Below the pieces are notes generated by a model, which was given only the letters and a program-made list of their open reading frames with translations, had not been told where the DNA came from and searched no databases. DNA of 9,871 nucleotides from Flavobacteriales bacterium. GTDB taxonomy: Bacteria > Bacteroidota > Bacteroidia > Flavobacteriales > UA16. The position numbers and the translations under genes are program-made. Positions 1 through 8,881 of this stretch are shown one piece after another. The first letter of the stretch is position 1. Every line of letters begins with the position of its first letter. The DNA is taken from positions 1 through 9,871 of the forward strand of contig JABISU010000232.1 in the NCBI GenBank assembly GCA_018700255.1, read 5' to 3'.

Positions 1-233
1 AGTACCCTCATATCGCTAAGGATGCTGGTATTCAAGGGACAGTGTTTGTCTACTTTGTTGTTGGAAGAGACGGGTATGTTAAGGACGTGAAAGTTTTACG
101 TGAAGTAGATCCACGTTTAGATAAAGAAGCGAAGAGAGTCGTGGAAACACTTCCACGCTTCGATCCAGGTCAACAGCGTGGAAAAAGCGTAAGCGTTCAG
201 TACACTATACCAGTGAAGTTTATTATTCGATAG
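1..233 (+). CDS. TonB C-terminal domain protein (3' end only)
   Basis: This is the C-terminal end of an energy-transducer TonB family protein; the gene begins before the window and the first complete codon is at position 3. The 76 visible residues match the TonB C-terminal domain: YPHIAKDAGIQG at the start, then V-x-V/F-F-V-x-x-DG-x-V-K-D-V-V, an LD-x-EA helix, P-R-F-x-PG, and a closing strand YTIPVKFIIR just before the TAG stop. In this family the domain sits in the periplasm and contacts the TonB box of outer-membrane receptors to pass on energy from the ExbB/ExbD proton channel. The membrane anchor and proline-rich linker would lie upstream and cannot be seen, so a TonB-domain protein of another architecture is possible. 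The gene converges on pnuC with a 23-base gap. Confidence 0.9.
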   Translation, partial: YPHIAKDAGIQGTVFVYFVVGRDGYVKDVKVLREVDPRLDKEAKRVVETLPRFDPGQQRGKSVSVQYTIPVKFIIR

Positions 234-256
234 TTATTATCTAAAAGGAGGAAATA

Positions 257-799
257 TTAGAAAATAGAAATAGCTTCGAAATAACCATCTAGAGCTAATA
301 AAAGATATAGTAAGAAGAGGACTGAGCTAAGCTTGAGTCCTCTTTTTGCGTATAAATATATCGATACGGTATCAATCACAATCCAGTACAACCAATTCTC
401 GTGAATCATGTTTATCATTAGCCAAGTTGCAGCTAAACTGAACACCGTGGTAAAGGCATCTAAGAATGGCAACATTGCATCTGTAGTTCTTTTAAGTATT
501 ACACCAAGTACCACAGTTCCTATAACAGAACTCGATAGTAAAATGAGATGAAACAATCCTGAAATCTGAACATCATTGCCATAACCGATCAGACCTAACC
601 CTGCTAGTCCTATATAGAAAACCTGGAGAGCACTTTCGGCATATATTTTCTTATTCCAACATATATAAGCAAATAATCCAGCTCCCAGAGCAGCTGGAAT
701 AAACGCCCATGGGAGACACCCTTTTAAATACATCCAAGTGTAGGCCACAGATAAAGTGACAGCGGCGATCTCAACTAACCGAGCTTTGTATTTAAACAT
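257..799 (-). CDS. pnuC: PnuC-family vitamin transporter (probably nicotinamide riboside)
   Basis: This 180-residue, very hydrophobic protein has about seven predicted membrane segments (roughly 8-25, 30-48, 56-72, 82-102, 110-130, 135-151, 158-175). It shows the PnuC-family pattern: an E-x2-LQVFY stretch near residue 55, PFLDAF near 111, and ENW-x2-W followed by IYLYAKRGL at 134-155. PnuC proteins let an unphosphorylated vitamin cross the inner membrane, and phosphorylation in the cytoplasm traps it. The gene overlaps the preceding NadR-type kinase by 8 bases (ATG at 799-797, kinase TAA at 794-792). That partner points to nicotinamide riboside as substrate. Because ribF is in the same operon, a riboflavin carrier (RibM-like branch of the family) is the main alternative. 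The 3' end carries the tonB terminator on the opposite strand. Confidence 0.85.
   Translation of the reverse strand: MFKYKARLVEIAAVTLSVAYTWMYLKGCLPWAFIPAALGAGLFAYICWNKKIYAESALQVFYIGLAGLGLIGYGNDVQISGLFHLILLSSSVIGTVVLGVILKRTTDAMLPFLDAFTTVFSLAATWLMINMIHENWLYWIVIDTVSIYLYAKRGLKLSSVLFLLYLLLALDGYFEAISIF
315..347 (+). terminator. Rho-independent terminator for tonB, inside pnuC
   Basis: A perfect 9-bp inverted repeat, AAGAGGACT (315-323) with AGTCCTCTT (336-344), runs into a T-run (343-347) on the plus strand. The loop contains AGCT twice, which could add pairs. It lies about 80 bases after the tonB stop and within the last 30 or so codons of the opposing pnuC gene. The T-run serves only the plus strand, so it should end tonB transcripts, not those of pnuC. 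Confidence 0.7.
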
Positions 800-1325
800 C
801 TAGGATCTCCTTTATTTTTCGTTCTGCAAATTCAACCCTTTCTTCTAAAGGCATCACAGGAATATAGATATAAGGAGCTTTTTCAAATTCTAATCGAGCT
901 CTAAATTCATTGTTTTTTTCAACTCGTTCTTGATGGTTTGGGATAAGTCGTATAGGATCGTCCTCCCATTTTTCAATGGTTTCACACAGTAAGTATAGAT
1001 CGATTTTTCTTGAAGAAGATTTAGTAGTGACACTTTTCCCAAAAACTGACTCAGCCCAAAGATCGAGAACGAGTCCTGCAGTATCACAGAAGACACCCTT
1101 TGCAGAAGTAGAATTTACAATTTCCTCAAATTTATTTTCCTCTAATCGATGAAGCTCTTTTAATGTTTCAAAAGTTTCAGTGCCATTCAGCACAGCTTCA
1201 TTTTCTCGACACAACTCAATTATAAAGGGCCAATTGAATTTTTCAGCAAGTGGTTTAATTAAGGTTGACTTCCCTGAATTTTCTACTCCTGTAATTACAA
1301 TTCTGAACTTGTGATTATTCATCAT
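792..1325 (-). CDS. NadR-type ribosylnicotinamide kinase (P-loop ATPase)
   Basis: This 177-residue P-loop protein resembles the kinase domain of NadR (AAA_28 type), which phosphorylates nicotinamide riboside to NMN in NAD salvage. Walker A is GVENSGKST near residue 13; an ELCRE motif near 36 takes the place of the usual EYAR; FCDT near 80 and DLYLL followed by WEDDPIR near 102-118 match the family's Walker B and sugar/nucleotide region. The NMN adenylyltransferase domain of enterobacterial NadR is absent, so another enzyme (NadD or NadM) must finish NAD synthesis. The open frame extends to an ATG at 1361, but that would overlap the LRR gene by 47 bases and put a tail before the P-loop strand. 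The paired ATGs at 1325 and 1322 are more likely starts and overlap the LRR stop by 8-11 bases. The variant motifs leave the exact substrate open. Confidence 0.82.
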   Translation of the reverse strand: MMNNHKFRIVITGVENSGKSTLIKPLAEKFNWPFIIELCRENEAVLNGTETFETLKELHRLEENKFEEIVNSTSAKGVFCDTAGLVLDLWAESVFGKSVTTKSSSRKIDLYLLCETIEKWEDDPIRLIPNHQERVEKNNEFRARLEFEKAPYIYIPVMPLEERVEFAERKIKEILDV

Positions 1326-1914
1326 CGAACGTGCAATGACATGGTTCGGACATCTCAACATTGATGTGAGGTAGAAGTTCGAGCAGCCAAGTTTGGTCTG
1401 AAAAAGTCATATCGTTATAGAGAATATCCAATGTTTTCAGATTAGGCATGTCACTTATAGAACTAGGGAACCTTCTCAGTAAGTTCGACCAAAGCCCGAG
1501 CCACTCCAATTTTTTTAATTCATCAATATCTATTGGAATTGCAGTAATGAAGTTGTCTCCAAGATATAATTCCCTCAGATTTTCCAAATCTAGAATGACA
1601 CTTGGGAATTCTGTTAGTTGATTTCTTTCAGCTGAAAAGATTTCTAGACGATTTAATTCACTCAACCAATCAGGTAGAATTTCAATTCGGTTTTTATCGA
1701 GCCGAAGTTCAATTAATTCTGTGAAATCTTGAATTTCTTCCGGGATAATTTTAAGTTTCTGCTTTTTTAGATTTATAACTTTAACTATTTCACCAGCATG
1801 ATGAGCTTCGAGTGCTGACTCTATAGATTTGAATTCTGTTTGAGTGTGAGTGTATGGGGAAATGCAATTCAATATCATTACAAAGAGTATTCCGAGTAAT
1901 CTATAGCAAATCAT
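1315..1914 (-). CDS. Small exported leucine-rich-repeat protein
   Basis: This 199-residue protein has a hydrophobic N-terminus (about residues 6-19, after R5) that looks like a signal peptide, possibly cleaved near THTQ at 22-25. There is a cysteine at 17, but ILNC is not a good lipobox. Leucine-rich repeats of exactly 23 residues follow: the conserved hydrophobic-Pro pairs fall at P58, P81, P104, P127 and P150, with xLxLxxN cores between, and a cap ends the solenoid near 160-185. The tail has CHC followed by an acidic end. LRRs are protein-binding scaffolds and no catalytic domain is visible, so the function is unknown. The ATG overlaps the ribF stop (ATGA, 1914-1911) and the 3' end overlaps the NadR-type kinase start, so it is probably translated together with the cofactor genes although it appears to leave the cytoplasm. 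Confidence 0.82.
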   Translation of the reverse strand: MICYRLLGILFVMILNCISPYTHTQTEFKSIESALEAHHAGEIVKVINLKKQKLKIIPEEIQDFTELIELRLDKNRIEILPDWLSELNRLEIFSAERNQLTEFPSVILDLENLRELYLGDNFITAIPIDIDELKKLEWLGLWSNLLRRFPSSISDMPNLKTLDILYNDMTFSDQTWLLELLPHINVEMSEPCHCTFDDE

Positions 1915-2870
1915 AATAGGGGTGGAACTTCAAATTTTAGTAATTCTAAAGTTTCATCTCGATCTCTGCTAAGTGCTGCTTTTAACTCGTTAAGTCCGTT
2001 GAATAACATTTCGTCCCTCAGTCTTTTGACTATACGAACTTCAATAGCTTGCCCGTAGCATTCGCCTTTGTATCCGATTAAGTGTACTTCAATGGTCTTT
2101 TCCCCCGAGTCGATTTTTATAACAGAAGGTCTGCACCCAATATTCATCATTCCCTTCATCCATTTACCTTCGTTTATTCTAGCCCAAACAACATATACAC
2201 CATCCATTGGGACGATTTTAAGTGGGTCAGAAATCTTAAGGTTAGCAGTGGGGAAGTCTATTGTTTGGCCTAATTTCTCACCTTCGACTACTGTGCCTGA
2301 TAATGGGAAAGGGTGAGATAATAAATCATTTGCATGTTCTATCTGTCCTTCGATAATAGCATCCCTTGCTTTGGTGCTACTAACTCGTATTTCACGAATC
2401 CTTTCAGCGTTTAAAGCTGTGACATTAAAGTTAAACATCAGCCCCATTTCTTTCAGGCTACTGAACGAACCTTCTCGATTTCTACCAAACCTGTGATCAT
2501 CACCGACGACTATCTCAGTGGGTTTAATCCCTTCAGCTAATAATTTACGAACATAATCTAATGGGGTCAGACGAGATAATGCAATATCGAAGTGTACTAC
2601 AATTAAATGATCTAGTCCTGCATTTTCAAGAAGAGCTTCCTTTTCTTTCCTTGAGTTGAGCAATTTTAAATTGTGGTTGTCGGGATGAAGTACAACTCTG
2701 GGATGAGGTGAAAAAGTTAATAGAGCTGTTTCGCCATTTATTTTATTGGCTTTTTCTTTAAGGACTTCAATTACGGCACGGTGTCCAGCATGAACACCAT
2801 CGAAAGTGCCGATGGTTAAAACGATCGGTTTTTTCGAATAAAACCCCTCTATTTTTAGGTGAACTTTCAA
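1911..2870 (-). CDS. ribF: Bifunctional riboflavin kinase / FAD synthetase
   Basis: RibF converts riboflavin to FMN and then FAD. From the TTG start the protein has 319 residues, a normal family length. The N-terminal FAD synthetase domain shows GTFDGVHAGH (21-30), FSPHPR (about 52-57), GDDHRFGRNREG (about 126-137) and the SSTKAR loop (about 168-173). The C-terminal riboflavin kinase domain shows LGQTIDFPTANL, the GCRPSV stretch, the expected catalytic Glu in TIEVHL, and a final LRDE-x2-F helix. There is no in-frame ATG upstream of the conserved region. TTG at 2870-2868 gives the family-like start MKVHLKIEGF. Further in-frame TTG (2942) and GTG (2930) codons would add a tail unlike homologues and run through the atpD promoter. 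It is the first gene of the operon continuing into the LRR protein, kinase and PnuC genes. Confidence 0.95.
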   Translation of the reverse strand: MKVHLKIEGFYSKKPIVLTIGTFDGVHAGHRAVIEVLKEKANKINGETALLTFSPHPRVVLHPDNHNLKLLNSRKEKEALLENAGLDHLIVVHFDIALSRLTPLDYVRKLLAEGIKPTEIVVGDDHRFGRNREGSFSSLKEMGLMFNFNVTALNAERIREIRVSSTKARDAIIEGQIEHANDLLSHPFPLSGTVVEGEKLGQTIDFPTANLKISDPLKIVPMDGVYVVWARINEGKWMKGMMNIGCRPSVIKIDSGEKTIEVHLIGYKGECYGQAIEVRIVKRLRDEMLFNGLNELKAALSRDRDETLELLKFEVPPLL

Positions 2871-2914
2871 GTGTGTTAAGTTATGGTCAAATAGAGTGTT
2901 AATTTCATAAATGA

Positions 2915-4698
<1,784 letters not shown>

Positions 4699-4730
4699 GA
4701 GCTAAGTAGTATCTTAATAGAATATTATTT

Positions 4731-4757
4731 AAAAAGTCAACTCAGGTTGACTTTTTT
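4731..4757. terminator. Bidirectional terminator between atpC and rlmH
   Basis: An 11-bp inverted repeat, AAAAAGTCAAC (4731-4741) with GTTGACTTTTT (4746-4756), closes a 4-base loop and has a run of T after it and a run of A before it. It can therefore act as a Rho-independent terminator on both strands, ending atpDC on the plus strand and rlmH on the minus strand. It sits midway in the 71-base convergent gap. Confidence 0.85.
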
Positions 4758-4769
4758 ATGCTTGAACTT

Positions 4770-5246
4770 CTATGGATGATGATAGGGCTCGCCTTTGAGA
4801 ATAGTGTGGGCGCGGTAGATTTGTTCTACGGCAAAAATCCTAATTAGTTGATGCGGAAAAGTCAACGTCCCCAATGCCCAAAGTTCATTAGATCTTGATT
4901 TAATCGATGGATCGAATCCGTAAGGACCTCCAATAAGGAAGGCAACATGTTTAAGTCCTCTAACCTGTAGTTTTTGTATTTGATTAGAAAGGCCTATTGA
5001 TGTGTATTCTTTTCCGTGTTCATCTAATAAGACAAGGTAATCTACGCCTTCTAGGGCCTTAGCTTGTAGCACGGCCTCTTCTTTCATCACACGTTTAGAA
5101 TCAGCTTTTGCAAATTTACTTTTCAAGTTAGGCGTTTCAACAATGGCAAATCGTCCATAGCGATTCATGCGTTTTGCGTACTCTTCAATTCCAGTTTTAA
5201 TCCAAACCGCATTTGTTTTTCCCGTTGCTATTATTGAAATTTGCAC
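4770..5246 (-). CDS. rlmH: 23S rRNA (pseudouridine1915-N3)-methyltransferase
   Basis: RlmH is a SPOUT-class methyltransferase that uses SAM to methylate pseudouridine 1915 in helix 69 of 23S rRNA on the assembled 70S ribosome. The 158 residues are full length. The knot region shows LLDEHGKE (73-80), the SAM-binding FLIGGPYGF (103-111), and the hallmark C-terminal stretch TFPHQLIR...EQIYRA ending in PYHHP. The start is GTG (5246-5244): an in-frame TAA lies only four codons upstream (5258-5256) with no other start codon between, and MQISIIATGKT matches the family N-terminus. It diverges from nadC across a 39-base gap. Confidence 0.96.
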   Translation of the reverse strand: MQISIIATGKTNAVWIKTGIEEYAKRMNRYGRFAIVETPNLKSKFAKADSKRVMKEEAVLQAKALEGVDYLVLLDEHGKEYTSIGLSNQIQKLQVRGLKHVAFLIGGPYGFDPSIKSRSNELWALGTLTFPHQLIRIFAVEQIYRAHTILKGEPYHHP

Positions 5247-5285
5247 AGTGTGAAGTTACGGTTTTGAGGGTAGTATATTCGCACT

Positions 5286-6164
5286 ATGCTTAATGATGAT
5301 ATGAAGAATATTATTTCTCTTGCTCTAAAAGAAGATTTAGGTTCAGGTGATGTTACATCTGAGTCAAGTGTTCCCGCTGATTTAGCCCAAAAAGGATACA
5401 TTTTAGCTAAAGAAAATGGTGTAGTGGCTGGAGTGGAAGTGGCAAGGGAAGTTTTCTATCAGGTAAACCCAGGAATTAACTTTACAGCTAAAATCAAAGA
5501 CGGTAGTTCTGTAAAGTTTGGAGATGTAGTGATAGAGTTAGAGGGGTTAGCGAGGGATATCTTAACAGGAGAGCGTTTGGCTTTAAATTTTATGCAACGC
5601 ATGAGTGGAATAGCCACAAGAACATCAGAAGTTGTTAAGTCGTTAGAAGGAACCCCTACAAGGGTTTTAGATACAAGGAAGACTTCTCCGGGGCTGAGAG
5701 CTTTTGAGAAACAAGCGGTTATGATGGGAGGAGGTGTGAATCACAGAATGGGTTTATATGATATGATCCTCTTAAAGGATAATCATGTGGATTATGCTGG
5801 AAGTATGACAAGCGCTATTGAAAAGGTTGCCCAATATTTAAAAGACAGATCTCCTGATTTACGAGAATTGCCCTTAGTTATCGAAACTAGATCTTTCACG
5901 GAAATTGAGGATGCTATCTCTGCCTCAGTAAAATCAGGAATCCTCATCGAGAGAATTTTACTCGATAATTTTAGTCCTGACAAGGTGAGTGAGGCAGTAG
6001 AGAGATATGGCCACCTGGTTTCCCTTGAAGCATCAGGAGGAATTACACCTAGTAATGTTAGAGACTATGGAGAAGCGGGTGTAGATTTTGTTAGTATGGG
6101 ATATATGACTCACTCGGTAAAAAGCTTAGATTTAAGCTTGAAGAGCACGCCGTATGTCAAATAA
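5286..6164 (+). CDS. nadC: Nicotinate-nucleotide pyrophosphorylase (quinolinate phosphoribosyltransferase)
   Basis: NadC converts quinolinate and PRPP to nicotinate mononucleotide, CO2 and PPi, the entry into the common NAD pathway. The 292 residues are full length. The family residues are all visible: GDVTSE (21-26), GERLALNFMQRMSGIAT (95-111), DTRKT (129-133), R138-x2-EK, GGG-x-NHR (148-154), KDNH (164-167), the barrel-end E200 and D227, and EASGGI (248-253). The ATG at 5286 is chosen; an ATG six codons in (5301) is also possible, because Bacteroidota homologues vary here. A weak promoter-like TATATTCG at 5274-5281 lies right before the start. The gene overlaps the YihY-like gene by 11 bases. 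Together with the NadR-type kinase and PnuC in the window, both de novo synthesis and salvage of NAD are covered. Confidence 0.96.
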   Translation: MLNDDMKNIISLALKEDLGSGDVTSESSVPADLAQKGYILAKENGVVAGVEVAREVFYQVNPGINFTAKIKDGSSVKFGDVVIELEGLARDILTGERLALNFMQRMSGIATRTSEVVKSLEGTPTRVLDTRKTSPGLRAFEKQAVMMGGGVNHRMGLYDMILLKDNHVDYAGSMTSAIEKVAQYLKDRSPDLRELPLVIETRSFTEIEDAISASVKSGILIERILLDNFSPDKVSEAVERYGHLVSLEASGGITPSNVRDYGEAGVDFVSMGYMTHSVKSLDLSLKSTPYVK

Positions 6165-7083
6165 TATCACCAAGTGGATTGAGTCGAGCCCGATAGTAAA
6201 GCGTACAAAACTCTTTCTAAGGTCTATTAGTCCTTGGGGAGTTGAAGGTATGAACCTCTATGATGTGTTTAGATTTTTTGGTCTTGGGTTGATTAATGGG
6301 TCAGTGTCTATCAGAGCGGCCTCTATTTCTTATAGGCTGCTATTGGCATTTTTCCCCGCCATGATTTTGCTTTTGAGTATTTTACCCCATACGCCACTTG
6401 AAACAAATGACGTAATGGATGCGCTGCTTTTATTCTTTCCAGGAGAGACGGTGTCTTTATTTGAGTTAACAGTAAATGATCTCCTTGAAAAAAGTCACGT
6501 TTCGATTTTATCTATTGGTTTTATTCTTACGGTTATTTATGCTTCCAATAGTGTGAATGCCATTCTAACAGGATTTAATGCAAGTTATTTATTGGAAAAA
6601 AAGGGAAATCCGATGTTGTACTATTTTATTTCACTTTTACTTTTAGTAATCCTAGTTGTAATGCTTGGAGTTGCAGTATTCCTTATAGGATTTAGTGGCC
6701 AAGGGTTGACATGGCTTTCAAATAAAGGTTTGCTCCCTGGCGAACTTCTACCCTGGCTTAATATTGCAAGGTGGACGATGTCCCTCATTCTCGTGTATTT
6801 CTCAGTCTCGATATTGTACCACTTCGGCAATCCTGATCGTGATAAATGGCGGACCATAACTCCTGGGGCGACGATGACTACAATATTAATTGTTTTGTTG
6901 TCAGTAGGGTTAGGAGCTTTTATTACTTATTTAGATAGTTATAATAGGCTTTATGGTTCTTTAGGAACGTTTTTACTGCTACTTGTGTGGGTAAATGCAA
7001 ATAGCTCAATCCTTCTCTTGGGGTTTGAATTTAACGTGAGTGTTCATAAAGCGCGAAATGAAGCCAGGAGCAACTTGCAATAA
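6154..7083 (+). CDS. YihY/BrkB-family inner membrane protein
   Basis: This 309-residue integral membrane protein has about six hydrophobic segments (near 60-78, 116-134, 155-180, 206-225, 238-260 and 268-292). It matches the YihY/virulence factor BrkB family: an amphipathic start followed by AASISYRLLLAFFPAM, a conserved P-G-A before the fifth segment, and YNRLYGSLG followed by LLLLVWVN near the C-terminus. BrkB was once called ribonuclease BN by mistake; the molecular function is not settled and transport is often proposed. The start at 6154 lies within the last codons of nadC (11-base overlap), indicating co-translation, although I see no biochemical link to NAD synthesis. Confidence 0.92.
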   Translation: MSNNITKWIESSPIVKRTKLFLRSISPWGVEGMNLYDVFRFFGLGLINGSVSIRAASISYRLLLAFFPAMILLLSILPHTPLETNDVMDALLLFFPGETVSLFELTVNDLLEKSHVSILSIGFILTVIYASNSVNAILTGFNASYLLEKKGNPMLYYFISLLLLVILVVMLGVAVFLIGFSGQGLTWLSNKGLLPGELLPWLNIARWTMSLILVYFSVSILYHFGNPDRDKWRTITPGATMTTILIVLLSVGLGAFITYLDSYNRLYGSLGTFLLLLVWVNANSSILLLGFEFNVSVHKARNEARSNLQ

Positions 7084-7109
7084 TGTTTTAAAAGGACGTA
7101 ATTAGCTTT

Positions 7110-7565
7110 ATGATTCAATCAAAACATTTTTACCTCTTAGGATGTTTCTTCCTAATATCTTTCACTTCTTTTTCCCAAACCTCAATTGATGGTCGTTGGA
7201 AAACCATCGACGACGAAACGGGTCGCATTAAAAGCGTAGTTGAAATTGTCGAACGAGACGGACAGTATTTCGGTACGGTAATAGAATTATTTCGCCTTCC
7301 GGACGAAGACCAAAACCCACATTGTGATAAGTGTGACGACGACAGAAAAGATCAACCAGCCCTAGGGATGGAAATTGTGAGAAACATGGTTTTATCTGAG
7401 GGCGAAACTCAGGAATGGGGAGATGGAACAATTTGCGATCCTAAGAAAGGTTCTATTTACGATTGCGAAATGTGGTTAGAAGAGGGGGAATTAGACGTGC
7501 TGAAAGTTCGAGGATACATTTGGTTTGTCTATAGAACTCAAGACTGGTTAAGGGTAGTTGACTAG
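7110..7565 (+). CDS. DUF2147 secreted protein
   Basis: This 151-residue protein has a signal peptide (hydrophobic 8-20) with a likely cut before Q23 in SFSQ, common in this phylum, so it should be periplasmic or secreted. The mature part fits DUF2147: GRWKTIDDETGRIKS, G-x-YFGTVIEL, a C-x2-C pair (C72, C75), the DQPALGMEIVRNM stretch, W-x2-GTICDPKKGSIYDCEM with C109 and C119, and LKVRGYI ending in a TQDWLRV motif. The family is a small beta-rich domain whose function is not established. The four cysteines might form disulfides or bind a metal; this is inference. The gene follows yihY by 26 bases, so co-transcription with nadC-yihY is likely. It converges on the glycosyltransferase with only a 10-base gap and no visible hairpin. 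Confidence 0.88.
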   Translation: MIQSKHFYLLGCFFLISFTSFSQTSIDGRWKTIDDETGRIKSVVEIVERDGQYFGTVIELFRLPDEDQNPHCDKCDDDRKDQPALGMEIVRNMVLSEGETQEWGDGTICDPKKGSIYDCEMWLEEGELDVLKVRGYIWFVYRTQDWLRVVD

Positions 7566-7575
7566 GAGAATGGGT

Positions 7576-8871
7576 TTAATTCTGTTTCGTTAGAAGATCC
7601 AACTCATATACAAGTTTCTTCGTTAAAGCCTTTCTCTCATATGGTGATGGGTCTACTTTTAGTGGAGCATCACTTTTCGTGATTTTTTTCAGTATTTCAT
7701 ATGCGGCGTCTTCATCTTCGTGATCGCAAAATGGTAATCCCCAATTTTCCAGTTGTGTGGCCAGGTCGCTTGGGCTATTGCAAATACTAAGAATAGGTTT
7801 TTCACAAGCGATATATTCGAACACTTTCCCAGGAGTACATTTTCGAGCAGCATCGGTGGCGTTTTGGACTAAAAGGAGCGCATCGCAGTCAATCATCTCA
7901 ATTATAGCTTGTTTGTGAGAAAGTGAGGGGCAAAATTTCACGTGTTGATCATCTTTTAATTCCAACTTTATCTCGTCCCCCACTGATCCTACTAGGTAAA
8001 TTTCTATTTTAAGACTCTCTATTTGATTCCATTTTTTTAAGGCACGCCATAAACCAGGTACGTTTCGCGAACCGTAAAGCGAACCGAAATGTCCGATTTT
8101 GAAAACTGTAGATTTATTTTCAGATGCTTTCACATCTTTAAAATCAAGACTATCCCAACCATTTTGTATTAAAGTTGCCTTTTCCTTGTTACCCACATCT
8201 AAGAGTGTTTTTACAGCAGAAGGTGAGGTGATTGTGATTTTGTCGGAATACTCCACAACTTTTTTTTCCATTCCAATCAGCTTTCTTTTAGCTCGATTAC
8301 CCATCTTAAAGTCATCCAAGTAGTCCATATCCGACCATGGATCTCTAAAATCAGAAATCCATTTTAATTCCGGATACGTTTTTTTCACCCCCAATCCTAT
8401 GAGGTGCATGCTGTGGGGTGGTCCAGTTGTAATTATTGCATCTATGTGGTTTTCACTTATCCATCTGTTTACAAACTTAACAGCAGGTTTAACCCAAGTT
8501 ACTCTAGCGTCAGGAACAAAGATATTCCCTCTAACCCAACTGATGAAACCTTTAATAATTGAGGTTTTATTATTAGATTTGGTTGAAGCCCCCATCCTTG
8601 TGGTTGACATTTTTCTCCCAAACAAAGAGACTACTCTTGAAGGCTCAAAAATAGGAATCTTAAGAACTTGGACTAAAGATGAGACTTCTCCTAATAAAGT
8701 TATATCCTCCACGGGGACATCTGGGTTCTCAGGAGTAAAAACAACAGGATCCCACCCAAATTCAGGTAGATATTTAGAGAATTTCAACCATCGTTGAACC
8801 CCAGCTCCTCCTGATGGAGGCCAGTAATAGGTGATGATTAACACCTTTTTATTTTTTGTTATAGGTTTCAA
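7576..8871 (-). CDS. Glycosyltransferase, GT4-like (GT-B fold)
   Basis: This 431-residue protein is a GT-B type glycosyltransferase of the family 4 kind, expected to move a sugar from a nucleotide sugar onto a surface glycan or lipid-linked acceptor in the cytoplasm. The N-terminal domain has VLIITYYWPPSGGAGVQRW (10-28), the glycine-rich acceptor-side loop, then TTGPPHSMHLIG (148-159) and ISDFRDPW (172-179). The C-terminal domain has IGHFGSLYGSRN (259-270) and the nucleotide-sugar motif PGKVFEYIACEKPI (347-360). The acceptor and donor cannot be read from the sequence. The start is TTG (8871-8869): an in-frame stop lies at 8895-8893 with no ATG between; a GTG at 8844-8842 (residue 10) is an alternative. 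It follows the nuclease gene by 10 bases on the same strand, so they probably share a transcript. No other polysaccharide genes are nearby. Confidence 0.9.
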   Translation of the reverse strand: MKPITKNKKVLIITYYWPPSGGAGVQRWLKFSKYLPEFGWDPVVFTPENPDVPVEDITLLGEVSSLVQVLKIPIFEPSRVVSLFGRKMSTTRMGASTKSNNKTSIIKGFISWVRGNIFVPDARVTWVKPAVKFVNRWISENHIDAIITTGPPHSMHLIGLGVKKTYPELKWISDFRDPWSDMDYLDDFKMGNRAKRKLIGMEKKVVEYSDKITITSPSAVKTLLDVGNKEKATLIQNGWDSLDFKDVKASENKSTVFKIGHFGSLYGSRNVPGLWRALKKWNQIESLKIEIYLVGSVGDEIKLELKDDQHVKFCPSLSHKQAIIEMIDCDALLLVQNATDAARKCTPGKVFEYIACEKPILSICNSPSDLATQLENWGLPFCDHEDEDAAYEILKKITKSDAPLKVDPSPYERKALTKKLVYELDLLTKQN

Positions 8872-8881
8872 ATTAATTAGA

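Noticed and set aside
42..233. GTG at 42 as the start of a 63-residue protein
   Set aside because: The frame is open to the window start, and the residues encoded from position 3 (YPHIAKDAGIQG) belong to the TonB domain, so this is a partial gene and not a small one.
241..260. Strong Shine-Dalgarno-like AGGAGG (246-251) just after the tonB stop
   Set aside because: No start codon with a meaningful frame follows at a useful distance; the nearest frames end within a few codons. Genes of this phylum rarely use such sites, so it is probably chance.
792..1361. Longer start (ATG 1361) for the NadR-type kinase
   Set aside because: It would overlap the LRR gene by 47 bases and add residues before the first beta strand of the P-loop fold; the ATG pair at 1325/1322 fits better.
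7566..7575. Terminator between DUF2147 and the glycosyltransferase
   Set aside because: The convergent gap is only 10 bases and neither it nor the adjoining gene ends show a hairpin with a T-run.
8399..8797. 132-codon plus-strand open frame inside the glycosyltransferase
   Set aside because: It is fully antisense to a well-supported gene, shows no domain and has no promoter or ribosome binding site.
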